From NCBI GenBank assembly GCA_018065225.1, contig JAGHTS010000175.1, positions 1 through 6,864 on the forward strand: 6,864 nt of DNA, read 5' to 3'. The stretch comes from Candidatus Phascolarctobacterium caballi (GTDB lineage Bacteria > Bacillota > Negativicutes > Acidaminococcales > Acidaminococcaceae). Position 1 is the stretch's first letter. Every line of letters begins with the position of its first letter. A program made the position numbers and the translations under genes. The notes under the pieces are model-generated. The model was not told where the DNA came from and ran no database searches. It was given only the letters and a program-made list of their open reading frames with translations. Of this stretch, positions 6,075 through 6,864 are shown piece by piece.

Positions 6075-6864
6075 TTAGCATTTCTCTATTATATCTAAAA
6101 TATTTTCGTCTATAAACAACTCATAACCATGATGACCAACCCGTTCACTAACTGACGGTAATTGCATGTAATTACCAAAATGTTGAGTTAACCACCAATC
6201 AGCGTCCTTTACCCCGAAAAATTTACAACCCTCAAAATCATATAAGCACCTGTCATAAAATTTTTCTTTATCTATACATGTCCTAGACATTCCCTTTCCC
6301 CACGTACATCCAAATTTTTTTGTCAATAAACAATTATATTTTTGTACTGTCTTTTCCACTTTATCAACATATTTATTTAAATTACTGGTTATACCAAATA
6401 ATTTTCTCATTAAGTGTTGTCTGACTGACTTATGTTGCACCGCAAAAAGAGAATATGGTCTTGTTAGCCGACCAACTTCACCTTCAACACGTCTAATCTC
6501 CTGAATAAAAGTTTCACATTCTTTTTTATCATCCGGAAAATTATCCAAAGGGAATACATCAATAGCTAACCCCCCAACCTGAAACTCTAGCCAAAATACA
6601 TCTTCATTAACAATAGTATGGTCAACATAAAATTTACCAAATGGATAAGAATAATTTAAATCTCCCGGTGTTCCTAACTTAAATCCAGAATATTTGCCAC
6701 TTTTTATTATTTTAACAAATTTCTCATACTCGCTCCGTGGCATAGCAACATCTATGTCATCATCCCAAGGAATGAAACCTTTATGCCTTACCGCCCCTAA
6801 TAATGTACCTGCAAACAAACTGTAAACCAATTTATTTTCTTCACATATTTTGTGAAAATTACAC
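6075..6864 (-). CDS. LicD-family phosphotransferase (first paralogue), N-terminus outside window
   Basis: A cytoplasmic LicD-type phosphotransferase; 262 codons are visible, and the frame stays open to the right edge. The visible part begins CNFHKICEENKL, the helix that normally precedes the signature in this family, so only about 20-30 residues should be missing. The TTG at 6830 reads as an internal Leu and is not a start. In visible numbering the signature is GTLLGAVRHKGFIPWDDDID at 19-38, with Asp34, Asp35, Asp36 and Asp38 expected to bind metal and nucleotide. The second block is GGLAIDVFPLDNFPDD at about 103-118. The C-terminal block HFGNYMQLPSVSERVGHHG is the standard LicD ending. It is closer to textbook LicD than the paralogue at 1051-1866. 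It ends 33 bases before the CDP-alditol synthase gene, with no terminator between, so the two are probably co-transcribed. The family donor is a CDP-linked phospho-compound; CDP-ribitol is inferred from the neighbour, CDP-choline is the alternative. Confidence 0.88.
   Translation of the reverse strand, partial: CNFHKICEENKLVYSLFAGTLLGAVRHKGFIPWDDDIDVAMPRSEYEKFVKIIKSGKYSGFKLGTPGDLNYSYPFGKFYVDHTIVNEDVFWLEFQVGGLAIDVFPLDNFPDDKKECETFIQEIRRVEGEVGRLTRPYSLFAVQHKSVRQHLMRKLFGITSNLNKYVDKVEKTVQKYNCLLTKKFGCTWGKGMSRTCIDKEKFYDRCLYDFEGCKFFGVKDADWWLTQHFGNYMQLPSVSERVGHHGYELFIDENILDIIEKC

Noticed and set aside
6069..6080. Tandem TGCTAA-TGCTAA at the end of the first LicD gene
   Set aside because: Only two copies of a 6-base unit in AT-rich sequence; it supplies stop codons in two frames but gives no sign of a regulatory or mobile element.
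1..6864. CRISPR array, tRNA, insertion sequence or attachment site
   Set aside because: I saw no regularly spaced repeats, tRNA-like cloverleaf, transposase motifs or terminal inverted repeats; the genes are tightly packed with short gaps.

Overview
The window is part of a surface-polysaccharide locus from an AT-rich Gram-negative bacterium. By eye roughly a third of the bases are G or C; this was not computed. The Gram-negative call rests on gene content: an O-antigen ligase-like membrane protein, an EptA-type membrane phosphoethanolamine transferase and a polyprenyl-phosphate sugar-1-phosphate transferase. The sequence alone does not identify the genus. All six genes lie on the minus strand, so transcription runs from high to low coordinates.

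In transcription order: (1) a LicD-family phosphotransferase whose first residues lie beyond the right edge (6864-6075); (2) a bifunctional IspD-like cytidylyltransferase fused to a short-chain dehydrogenase, the architecture of CDP-ribitol synthases (6041-4680, GTG start); (3) a Wzy_C/WaaL-type ligase or polymerase, joined to the previous gene by an ATGA overlap (4683-3517); (4) an EptA-like sulfatase-fold transferase with an N-terminal membrane domain (3479-1887); (5) a second, different LicD-family protein (1866-1051). Gaps are 33, -4, 37 and 20 bases, as in one operon. A perfect 19-bp hairpin at 976-1023 follows the fifth gene and should end the transcript. Beyond it a sixth gene (920-1, cut by the left edge) encodes a polyprenyl glycosylphosphotransferase, probably with its own promoter. 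The only sizeable non-coding stretch is the 130 bases at 921-1050, which hold the hairpin and a candidate promoter.

Working model (inference): the fused enzyme reduces a pentulose 5-phosphate and activates the alditol phosphate as a CDP-alditol, most likely CDP-ribitol. The two LicD proteins transfer the alditol phosphate onto a lipid-linked glycan begun by the glycosylphosphotransferase. The EptA-like enzyme adds a further phospho-substituent, and the WaaL-like protein polymerises the glycan or attaches it to its final carrier. The most interesting point is the pairing of a CDP-ribitol synthase with two LicD-domain proteins. It resembles the human ISPD + fukutin + FKRP set that builds tandem ribitol phosphate on alpha-dystroglycan, and it suggests these LicD proteins use CDP-ribitol rather than CDP-choline.
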